From: Bacillota bacterium
GTDB lineage: Bacteria > Bacillota > Clostridia > Clostridiales > Clostridiaceae
Reading direction: 5' to 3'
Assembly: GCA_023440105.1 (NCBI GenBank)
Contig: JAEXSY010000313.1
Coordinates: 1-25,029, forward strand
DNA: 25,029 bases
Under the pieces are notes generated by a model that was not told where the DNA came from, ran no database searches, and saw only the letters and a list, made by a program, of their open reading frames with translations. Made by a program: the position numbers and the translations under genes. Positions 1-7,700 of the stretch are shown here, in pieces; positions within the stretch are counted from its first letter, which is position 1, and every line of letters begins with the position of its first letter.

Positions 1-548
1 CTATAATGGGCAATGAAATTAGTTCTATGGAGAGTGTCTATTACTTCATTAATTGGTTGCTGTATTCTATTTTTAACAACATAGATCTTCCCTTGCTTAG
101 GTATTTCTTTAATTAAGATATTACAGCCAATCCAGCCAGCTCTTCTAGCTGTTGAAGCTAATGGTTTCCGTTTCTCAATAATCTCAGCTTTAAAAAAGTG
201 CTTTGGTACAATTATTAGATTGTCAACGATAAAATCTCTCTTACTGTACTGCATAAAGAAAAAATTAGGATTATTATCAGCATTTATTCTCTCTATCATA
301 GTTCCATAGGCCCCATCAGCGACCTTATTAACTATTGCTCCACTCTTGCTCTTCAGCTCATATTCTTCATGGCAGTTATCACAATAAAAGTCTGCAACAG
401 GCATATTGTTTGCATATTTCTTTATATGCTTATTACCACAATAAGGACAAAAAAGATTATCTTCTCCCCATCCCTCAGTAATTATTCTCGCTCTTTGAGA
501 ACCACTGCGATATTCTGCTGCTGATTCTCTTATTAGGTTTAGATCCAT
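1..548 (-). CDS. dpnI: DpnI-like methyl-directed restriction endonuclease (3' end beyond window)
   Basis: Type II (IIM) restriction enzyme of the DpnI family, expected to cleave GATC only when the adenine is N6-methylated. The reading frame is open from the ATG at 548 to the left edge, giving 182 of the usual roughly 254 residues. Seen in the sequence: four zinc-binding cysteines (C34, C37, C56, C59), the PD-(D/E)XK catalytic set at D53, E64 and K66 (VADFYC then EEYELKSK), and strongly conserved DpnI stretches such as DNNPNFFF and STARRAGWIGCNI. These positions match what I recall of DpnI itself. The C-terminal winged-helix reader lies outside the window. A GGAGG ribosome site sits 6 bases before the ATG. 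No companion methylase is visible, which is normal for DpnI, whose host must leave GATC unmethylated. Confidence in the family is very high. Confidence 0.96.
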   Translation of the reverse strand, partial: MDLNLIRESAAEYRSGSQRARIITEGWGEDNLFCPYCGNKHIKKYANNMPVADFYCDNCHEEYELKSKSGAIVNKVADGAYGTMIERINADNNPNFFFMQYSKRDFIVDNLIIVPKHFFKAEIIEKRKPLASTARRAGWIGCNILIKEIPKQGKIYVVKNRIQQPINEVIDTLHRTNFIAHY

Positions 549-577
549 ATGATTCCTCCACACAAGGTTATATAAAT

Positions 578-583
578 ATTATA
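578..583 (-). promoter_or_regulatory. Probable -10 box for the DpnI-like gene
   Basis: A perfect TATAAT on the minus strand lies 30 bases upstream of the DpnI-like start codon and about 19 bases before its GGAGG site. No good -35 hexamer is visible at 16-18 bases, so the assignment rests on the -10 alone. Confidence 0.4.
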
Positions 584-708
584 TCATTTACATTTTTATA
601 ACTACCATATAATTTACAACTATATCTTCCTTATTACATTAATTGAATGTATACTTCTAGGGATAAAGCTTCCTCCTATATTTATATTCAGACGGAGAGA
701 GGAATTAA

Positions 709-1642
709 ATGAAGTGGTAGATGGTTAGCAGAGAATTTTATCCATCCTAGTTTTAATCCAATTAACCTATTCATAAGACTGAATAATAGGCCTTATCCTA
801 TTAAGGAAAATTCCTTTGAAATGTGGAATTCATATGTTGATAAGGACGTAATCAACACTATGAAAAATCTAACTGCTAAATATTCAAAATGGTTTTACTT
901 CAGAAATAATAACTCAAGGATGATTAATGAAGAAATATTAACCTTCTTATCATATTTAAACTATATGAGCTGCAATTCAAAGAAGGAGCTACTTGATATT
1001 TACAAGTTACAAAATAGAATGTGCTTCAGAATAAAAAGCAAAAGAGTGATTACAGAGGCTTTAAAGCAAGCATCCTTAAATCTAGATTATAAGAATCGAT
1101 GGCTAAAGGCAATTAAAGGTACAGAGCTTCTCATTAGGAAGGTAGAATTTATTCTGATCGATAGAGATATAGTGGTTTCTCGAAATGAATTTCTCAAAAA
1201 GGAGCTAGATAAGCTTTTTAGTGTTAATTTTTCTAGTGTCAGAAGAATTCAGGATATGTATGCTTTATGGTATATATTAAATCCATTAAGCCTTAACATG
1301 GTGAAGGCTCATAGAACAAAAATTAAGGAGGAGCTGTCAGATATCTTTGTCACAATGAAAAACAATCCTACGTATACTGTTACAAGCTTTAAAGAAAGGA
1401 TTTTAGAGTTCCAAAGCTGTTACATTCCAGAGGAAAGAGGGCTGCGACTTAGTAAGGGAGAGATAAATACGTATATATCTGCTCAAGGTAACCTCTGTCC
1501 TATTTGTAAAGAGACCTTATTTATAGGAGATACTACTCACAACGATCATATAGTTCCCTTAGCTGTGGGAGGTAAGGACCAGATAGAAAACATACAGGTT
1601 GTCCACGCTGTGTGTAATCTGAGTAAGGGGTGTAAGTTTTGA
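709..1642 (+). pseudogene. DUF262-HNH (GmrSD-like) endonuclease remnant, N-terminal half missing
   Basis: The visible frame runs 713-1642; the first in-frame ATG is at 821, but coding-like sequence of the same family begins upstream at 713 (NLFIRLNNRPYPIKENSF leading into EMWNSYVDKD), just after an in-frame TGA at 710-712. This block is typical of the middle of DUF262 proteins. The C-terminus is a complete HNH domain: CPIC (C226, C229 counted from the ATG at 821), NDHIVPL with H243, a conserved EN.QVVH and CN..KG ending. The DUF262 N-terminal ParB-like nucleotide-hydrolysing half (with its DGQQR-type motif) is absent. At 697-711 there is an orphan ribosome site (GGAGAGAGG) and ATG that runs into TAG after three codons in another frame. 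This looks like the original gene start joined to the 3' half by an internal deletion. Product, if made from 821, would be 273 residues with an HNH domain but no DUF262 sensor. Confidence 0.75.
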
Positions 1643-1668
1643 AAATATAATTCTAGCTACTAAAAGAT

Positions 1669-1705
1669 AAAGTAAAGCCTATTAGTTTATGGGCTTTACT
1701 TTTTT
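1669..1705 (+). terminator. Rho-independent terminator after the DUF262-HNH remnant
   Basis: A perfect 11-bp stem (1669-1679 with 1692-1702) encloses a 12-base loop and ends in a T-run at 1701-1705. It lies 27 bases after the HNH stop codon on the plus strand. Confidence 0.8.
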
Positions 1706-2006
1706 ATTTAGCTGAATAAATAGTACTTAGATTAAGGTCTGATAAGTATATAAGCCATCAATAATAATTCATTATACTAGGTCTAACTCTTTTCCATTTT
1801 TATTCTCATAGTTTTTATTACGTTGAAATATTGATGACAGAATCCTTTAGTAGAAAAAGTTCAACAATAAGGATTAACGCCTTATTAATGGCTCGAAGTT
1901 CAAAATAACAAACGTCACCATGACTGATATAATTTACATAAATCGTAGGTGTATATGTCAACCCATATTTAGGTCTGACCTAATTTTTGATTAGCATAAA
2001 CAATCA
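1706..2006. other. Intergenic region, no gene seen
   Basis: No convincing reading frame on either strand. It holds a weak 7-bp stem (1866-1872 with 1880-1886) and a compact inverted repeat at 1969-1983 (two 7-base arms around one base). A TTGACA occurs on the minus strand near 1954-1959, but only a poor -10 (TGTAAA) follows at 17 bases and no gene lies downstream of it. Confidence 0.5.
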
Positions 2007-2585
2007 TCATTCATCTTTACTACATTCATTATCACTATACTTAATTAGGTAAATCCCTTCTAGGCCGTCTTCAATACGATTAAGCCAATCTTCTAGGTCT
2101 CTATCATCAAACTCATCCCAAGCTTGAAAATCATAGCAATACTCCGATTGGCACGCTTCTAGTAGGTCATCCAATTATGTAAAAAATCTCATCGATACAT
2201 CCCAACTTCTAGCATCACAGAGGCAGAATAGTTCTCCTCCGTAATCATTAGGGAGCTTATTTAATCCAGCGAAAACCTTACTAAGACTTGACTCTTCAAA
2301 ACGGTCAACTTGAAAAACATAGTCGTAAAAAGCTTTCAAGTCAGTATCTGCAAAATCATCAATTTCTAGGGATTCTGTACTAATCTTAGTACGAATTATG
2401 TTGAGAGTATCTTTATCAATTGGACGAATGTAATGTGCCGGCCTGTCTCCTATTAGTCCAAATGATGTACCCGCACCTTCGGGACATACATAGTCATATT
2501 GGAGGCCCATATCTATTGTAGCTTCGGTTGCTTCTGCCCCAAATGATATAAATTGTAGTTTCTCGAGCATTTCTTCTCTAGTCAT
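2007..2585 (-). pseudogene. Conserved hypothetical protein interrupted by an in-frame stop
   Basis: I do not recognise a function. Starting at the ATG at 2585 (MTREEMLEKL; GGAG site 9 bases upstream), the frame gives 136 residues ending MRFFT at a TAA (2175-2177). The same frame then continues without interruption for 55 more codons (beginning LDDLLEACQS, then QAWDEFDDRDLEDWL) to a TGA at 2007-2009. The downstream part is acidic and reads as natural protein sequence, so the TAA probably breaks a gene of about 190 residues. No signal peptide, membrane segment or catalytic motif is visible. The longer upstream frame from 2660 is unlikely to be translated because its extra residues overlap the upstream gene and lack a ribosome site. 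Alternative: a genuine short protein whose former tail is decaying. Confidence 0.65.
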
Positions 2586-2653
2586 TTTTATCAACTCCTT
2601 TTTTAACTTTGATATATTTCTTATACGAAAAAGTAGCAAGAGGTTTAACAGTA

Positions 2654-2917
2654 TCAACAACCATTCTCCTTATTACTATCTTTCCATTTCTTATATTGTT
2701 CCTTCATACACCTACTACAAGGTCGATATCCTGCTGCAATAGCAGTTTCTTCATCAGCAAAGAAAACTCTGTACTTTACATACTGTCCTTTTGCTATATA
2801 TCTTAATGCTGATGGACAGTCGAGCCTACCATATATTTTTAGCTTTCTATGTCCACCAAGGGTACCGGGTATTTCAGACGAATATTCTTTGCCATCTTTA
2901 TCTAATAACTTATACAT
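2654..2917 (-). CDS. Small Ada-type metal-binding domain protein
   Basis: An 87-residue protein matching the stand-alone version of the metal-binding domain at the N-terminus of the Ada methyl-phosphotriester repair protein. Key blocks are LGGHRKLKIYGRLDCPSA and VFFADEETAIAAGYRPCSRC. Ada uses four cysteines for zinc; here C34, C67 and C70 are present but the position four after C34 is leucine, so the canonical C-x3-C half is incomplete and methyl transfer as in Ada is doubtful. No O6-methylguanine methyltransferase or AraC domain is attached. It is on the same strand and 68 bases upstream of the interrupted hypothetical gene, suggesting shared transcription. An AAGGAG lies rather far (15 bases) from the ATG. 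Confidence 0.8.
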   Translation of the reverse strand: MYKLLDKDGKEYSSEIPGTLGGHRKLKIYGRLDCPSALRYIAKGQYVKYRVFFADEETAIAAGYRPCSRCMKEQYKKWKDSNKENGC

Positions 2918-2997
2918 TTTATTTGTGATTTTCTCCTTATATAAACATACTTTTGATACAAGACTCTAGTTAATTAATCAAGCTTCAGTAATATAAA

Positions 2998-3729
2998 TTA
3001 CTTATCTAAAATTTCTTTTAATTGCTGCAAAGTCAGTATGCTATCCTTCTTCCTGTGAATCATTCTGTGACAATTAGAGCATAGACACACTAAATCAGTA
3101 CTTGGATTAACCTTAATCTCTTCATCTAAAGTGTGCAGGGGCTTTATGTGATGCACTTCTATATAGTCTTGTCCATATTTTCCGTAGACATCCTCAAAGT
3201 CAAATCCACATGCCATACATTTGATTCCATGTATTCTTATTGCTTCTATCCTATTTTGTGTATCACGTTCATATTTGGTAGTGTATATATTAAGCTTTTT
3301 TCCTTCAAAATTGCCTTCAACAATCTCGACTATGCTTTCAAGGTTATCATTAATATCCATACTGATTCTATTGATATTTATAAAAGCTATTTCATAATTG
3401 CTGCTAGAGATTTTATGAAATCTTAAAGCGGGTGATTCTTTACCAGGATTATAAGCTTTCATAAATTCTTTTCCTAAATCGGCATTCCAAGAAATTCTTG
3501 TCCTTTTTGTGTTTTGATACTCACGATTTAAATATGCCTTAAATATTTTCCCTCTGAAAATTAAACAAATATCCTTCTTCTCTCCTTGGGCTAAATTATC
3601 AATTTCAAAATACGGTCTAACTTCTATAGGTATACCTGATTGATTATATTCAAAAAACGATTTATCGCAGTTTTTTATTGCAACCTTATCATTAATAATT
3701 TCCCAGGAATAGAACTCTCTTACCATCAC
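2998..3729 (-). CDS. HNH endonuclease with an uncharacterised N-terminal domain
   Basis: About 243 residues. The C-terminal third is a textbook HNH nuclease: CMACGFDFEDVYG, then YIEVHHIKPL with the tandem catalytic histidines, NPSTDLVCL and CSNCHRMIH, so two CxxC pairs bind a structural metal. The preceding EGKK...YERDTQNRIEAIRIHG linker is the usual lead into this HNH subtype, seen in McrA-like enzymes. The first roughly 140 residues are a mixed alpha/beta region I cannot name, presumably a DNA-recognition domain. The frame is open to a GTG at 3744, but a G-rich ribosome site (3738-3742) better serves the GTG at 3729 or the ATG at 3726. It lies downstream of the PT locus behind a terminator. 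Whether it reads PT or another modification cannot be told from sequence. Confidence 0.85.
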   Translation of the reverse strand: MMVREFYSWEIINDKVAIKNCDKSFFEYNQSGIPIEVRPYFEIDNLAQGEKKDICLIFRGKIFKAYLNREYQNTKRTRISWNADLGKEFMKAYNPGKESPALRFHKISSSNYEIAFININRISMDINDNLESIVEIVEGNFEGKKLNIYTTKYERDTQNRIEAIRIHGIKCMACGFDFEDVYGKYGQDYIEVHHIKPLHTLDEEIKVNPSTDLVCLCSNCHRMIHRKKDSILTLQQLKEILDK

Positions 3730-3784
3730 ATAATCATCCCCCACACTCCATTATTAAGCATACAATTCTAAGTGATATACTATA

Positions 3785-3815
3785 ATTATAAACCTTATAA
3801 TCAAAAATTTGTTAA
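3785..3815 (-). promoter_or_regulatory. Candidate promoter for the HNH endonuclease gene
   Basis: On the minus strand a perfect TATAAT (3790-3785) follows a TTAACA (3815-3810) with a 19-base spacer, slightly long. It lies about 56 bases before the favoured start codon and just after the terminator of the upstream gene, so an independent promoter is expected here. Confidence 0.4.
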
Positions 3816-3829
3816 GCATTCTGTTAACT

Positions 3830-3858
3830 AAAAAATGTCGAGAAAGCTCTCGACATTT
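3830..3858 (-). terminator. Rho-independent terminator of the stand-alone PP-loop gene
   Basis: A perfect 11-bp stem (3833-3843 with 3848-3858) with a 4-base loop, followed on the minus strand by six T residues (3835-3830, partly in the stem). It begins 21 bases after the stop codon of the PP-loop gene. Confidence 0.88.
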
Positions 3859-3879
3859 CTTTATAAAGAAATTAAATCT

Positions 3880-4680
3880 TTATTCGTCTTCATATGGAAA
3901 CACAAAGCAACCGCATCCACCAATATCACTTAAGTCATCGAAGGAAAGCTGTTCTGGAGTTGTAGTTAATTCCTCCCTCAGCTCTGCTAACGTTATATTA
4001 GTTTTTTTACCATTTCGAGTTCTTCTTAATATAGAAATATCGTCTCTACCGAGATATTCCCTTATCTCTTGTTCTTTTTGTTCATGATGCTTATAAAGCT
4101 CTGGCTTCTTTTCTAAAAGATTCTTGAAATGTCCTATGCCGGCTCTAAAGCAGAAGCCTCCGCAGTTATTATGCGAAAACCCTAATTTATAGAGCTCTGG
4201 AATTTGGATTTTTTCTTTTTCTTCTAGTTCTATAAGCATTTGCTCCTTTGTTAAGTAAGGCTCTTCACACATTGGAAATTCCAGCTTATATGGTGCCCAA
4301 TGCTTTGTTGGTGCAGCCTTTCTATGTGTTTCTGTCCAGTCAATTCCTAGATATAGTATGCATTCATCTGGAGAATAGTTATTCTTTATATATTTTTCTG
4401 CAACCTTTTGTTTTAGATGATGCGAGCATTGAGCTATTCTGCTATTAGGTAAAAATCTAACATCAAAGGCTACCTCCCAAGGGGTTCGTCCATCTTTCTC
4501 CCATACCAATTCCGCTCCAAGCCTTTCAGCTGCTTCCTTGATAAATCTATATAAATCCTTATCTTCAATAAGAGTATCCGTGAATAATAGTACGGTGTTT
4601 TCACTTCCATACTTCTCTACGACTCTTTTTGCTGCAAAATAGCTACCGATTCCACCTGAAAAAAACACAATATGTTTCAT
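3880..4680 (-). CDS. PP-loop (PAPS reductase-like) protein, SspD/DndC-type candidate
   Basis: A 266-residue adenine-nucleotide alpha-hydrolase/PAPS-reductase superfamily protein. The PP-loop SGGIGS is at residues 8-13, which binds ATP pyrophosphate. Cysteines that could bind an iron-sulfur cluster or metal are C85 (AQCSHHLK), C138, C173 and C177 (NNCGGFCFRAG), and a C-terminal GGCGC (C256, C258). Members adenylate a substrate or move sulfur; DndC and SspD of PT systems belong to the same superfamily. It lacks the ferredoxin tail of the enzyme at the right edge. An AGGAGG site lies 6 bases before the ATG. It follows the PT operon on the same strand but is separated by a strong terminator and has its own, so it may be regulated apart. 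Similar solitary genes also occur in phages and mobile regions, so a role in PT is inference. Confidence 0.8.
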   Translation of the reverse strand: MKHIVFFSGGIGSYFAAKRVVEKYGSENTVLLFTDTLIEDKDLYRFIKEAAERLGAELVWEKDGRTPWEVAFDVRFLPNSRIAQCSHHLKQKVAEKYIKNNYSPDECILYLGIDWTETHRKAAPTKHWAPYKLEFPMCEEPYLTKEQMLIELEEKEKIQIPELYKLGFSHNNCGGFCFRAGIGHFKNLLEKKPELYKHHEQKEQEIREYLGRDDISILRRTRNGKKTNITLAELREELTTTPEQLSFDDLSDIGGCGCFVFPYEDE

Positions 4681-4707
4681 AACTTCCTCCTCGGTTGATT
4701 TATATGG

Positions 4708-4721
4708 ATATTGTACAATAT
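4708..4721. promoter_or_regulatory. Palindrome covering a candidate -10 of the PP-loop gene
   Basis: A perfect 14-base palindrome (ATATTGTACAATAT) contains TACAAT on the minus strand, 30 bases upstream of the PP-loop start codon. It could be a -10 element, an operator, or both. The matching -35 would fall in the upstream terminator stem and is poor. Confidence 0.3.
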
Positions 4722-4726
4722 TTTAG

Positions 4727-4764
4727 AAAAATTTAAAAGCATAGTATATTACTATGCTTTTAAA
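4727..4764 (-). terminator. Strong terminator at the end of the PT operon
   Basis: A perfect 15-bp stem (4732-4746 with 4750-4764) with a 3-base loop, followed on the minus strand by five T residues (4731-4727). It starts 7 bases after the stop of the second large ATPase and marks the end of the long operon. Confidence 0.9.
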
Positions 4765-4771
4765 TATTGGA

Positions 4772-7700
4772 CTACTTAGCAAGGATATCTCCTAGATACT
4801 CCAAGCATTTTTTCTTTTCATCTATATCTAGTTCCTTAAAAATAACAATAATACTTTCTACTTTTAAATCTGTCACCCGACGATTTATCATATTGTTTAT
4901 GCTTTTATACTTATCTAATGTATCATTTGAAAGATAATAAGGCAAAACCTTCGTATCCTCTAGCCAATTGAAACATTCATTAACATTATATGCTTTGATA
5001 TCCTTTAAGTTAATTGATAAATACCTTCTTATCCAAGCTTCTTCTAATTGCTTAATTTCCTCGTCAACATCATTTATCATATCTTCTAATATGATATGCC
5101 CATTCACATCCTCATAAATATCATTTTTTAGGAGGTTGGTAAATATCTCTTTCTGCTCCAATAGATTGTCAACTTTTAATGCTTTTTCAACATTATTAAC
5201 AAAATCTTGTAATGTTTCACCAATAGCCTCTACATCTGTCCTGTCTTCTTCTCTGAGTTTCTTTGATAGAATATACTTAATCTTAGCTAACAATTCATTA
5301 GCTTCTCTTAAATTCTTTATTTCATAGCACATATCAAATATTTCTGTTATTTTTGATACAATAACAGTCAGATATCTTTCTACCACAGAGAGAGTTTTAT
5401 CAATCTGCTTTATTAGGTCTTCCTTAACAAATTTGTTTAAACGAGAATTAGCATTTAAATTACCTATAATAGTATTGCCTTCTTTTTTAATTGTCAATAA
5501 TTCTTCCTGACTAGTAAATTCACCTACATTGACCTTCTTTAGGAAGCTATCAGCTAGTTCTTTAGCTATTTGCTGCTCCTTAATAATTTCCAGGTTATCC
5601 GTAACTTCTCTGAGCCTCGTAAGGGTTTTACTAGCTAGCTCTTGATAACCTAGTTTTTTCAACAAATCACTCATAGATTTCATCCAGTTCTCATACCTTG
5701 TTACCTGAGCTATACTATTGCAAGTAGCTCTAGGTAAAAAGTTTTCATAAGTTCCTTCTATGTGCTTTCTAGCATTTCTATTTATCTTAGTTGCTTCCTC
5801 TCTTTGATTACCGTTAATGCTATAATTAGGATCATCTATTAGGCTTTCAATTTCTTCGCTCTCCTCTATAACCTTAAGAACATCAATATAGTTATTTCCC
5901 TCTATTGCTTTGTCAAGCTTTCCACTCATCCTTGCCAATGACATGTTAACTTTATTGCAATAGTTAAATCCAATTGAAAGAAGTGAGTTACATACCCTTA
6001 CTTTTTCTTTCAATTCTTCAGGTACATCAGCTTCAGATTGTAATTTATTCAATTGCTCTTGTAGCAATGCACACTGTTCAATATCTGAATTCTTCTCGAT
6101 TTTGCTTAATAAACTTAAATACTCAGCTTCATAACCAGCTAGATTTATCTTCTTTATCTTAGAATTATTGATAATAACATAATCTAGTGCTTTCTCATTA
6201 AAAACACTATTAGACCAAAGCATACTGTTTACAATAGAGCCACTTTGCTCCATCCTAGCTTCATAGCTTCTATTATGCACATAAATAGCAATTAAAAGTG
6301 AAAAAGCGTAATCATTTAATCCATAGGGTGGCTTTGTATATTTTATACGCAGCTCCCCTAAAGCTATTTCTCCGTTACAATCTAGTGTATTATCCATATC
6401 ATCGAATAATTTTTTCACTTTTGGATTACGTGGTATCGTTATTTCTGTATTAGTAGGTGATACGTTTAGCACACCCCATCCACTATTTGAATTTACTAAT
6501 AAGGATTGAAGCCTATTAGCAACTTCCTTATTCTGTGTCTGAATCCATTGGTAATTAATCATACCACTCATTATATTTTTACAAATACTAGAATGTATCT
6601 TTTTAGCTGCAGAAATAACCTTGTTATTAAAGCCAACGAAGTCAAAAGGAATCAATTCAGTGTATAATTGCTCGAATTTATTATTACATACTGTTCCTAG
6701 CCTACCGGAGTAGTTTGTAATTCCCTCAGAATCAATGATAAGTCTCTGTCTAACTAAACTATTAAAGATATTTGAGAGATTCTCCTCTATCTCCTTATCA
6801 AACTTGGCAATGAACCTTCCAAACTTCATCCTTTCTTCCATTGTGAACCTTCTTGAAATCATATCATTCTTTAAGACTTCAAGTAAATCATTCTCTTTAT
6901 CATCTAAAAGTATAAAAATAAAGGGATAATTATCTAATCCAGCAGAATTGTATAAATTAATAACACTATTTATAAACTCTGTTCCCATTTCAGGATTGTT
7001 GTATAGGTATATTAACTTACCTTTAGGTTTGTCCGGTGTTGTTTTTTGTTCGAAATCGTTAATTAAGCCTCTAATAAATACATTATCAATATTAGATATA
7101 GGGATTAGAGAAATTTCATATTGCCATTCATTACTTACTATAAAATTTTTCTTAGCAAACTCAGGCACAATATTATTATCTATTTCAAGTCGCTTACAGA
7201 TATCCTGATTAAATAATAAATCTATATTAATATTTAGTTCGCTTCTCTTTTTAGTAAGCATTCTATTAAAATCAATTATACCTGTAGCATCTTCGACAAA
7301 GTCATAAACATTATTCTTGGCATCATATACAATAATACCTTGATTATTTTCAAGCTCCTGTAATATATCATTTATTTGAGCATCGGTATACAATGTTATA
7401 TATGCTAATGCTAACTTGCATTCTTCTTTGCTCTTTGTCCGAAGTCTGAGTAACTTAGTTACCAAAATGCCTGCCAGGATATCCTTTTCAGCATAGCTTA
7501 GTTTATCTGAGTATTTTGTAAGCATTTTCTCATATTGAATGCAATACTCACTTTTTTGTCTTCCTTCTGTTTCAGCTAACAGAATTTCTTGAAACAAATC
7601 ACCTTTTATTATATCTATTGGCTTAATATACGGTAACTCACCTAGCTCATGTAGTTCTTCATTTTCCAAAGCTTCAAAACCATTTATTAAAAAGTTCAAT

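Noticed and set aside
1920..1983. Possible leftward promoter (TTGACA near 1954-1959) with an adjacent inverted repeat
   Set aside because: The -10 is poor and no gene or RNA candidate lies downstream before the terminator of the opposite-strand gene.
3133..3426. Plus-strand open frame opposite the HNH endonuclease gene
   Set aside because: It lies antisense to a gene with intact HNH motifs and shows no family features of its own.
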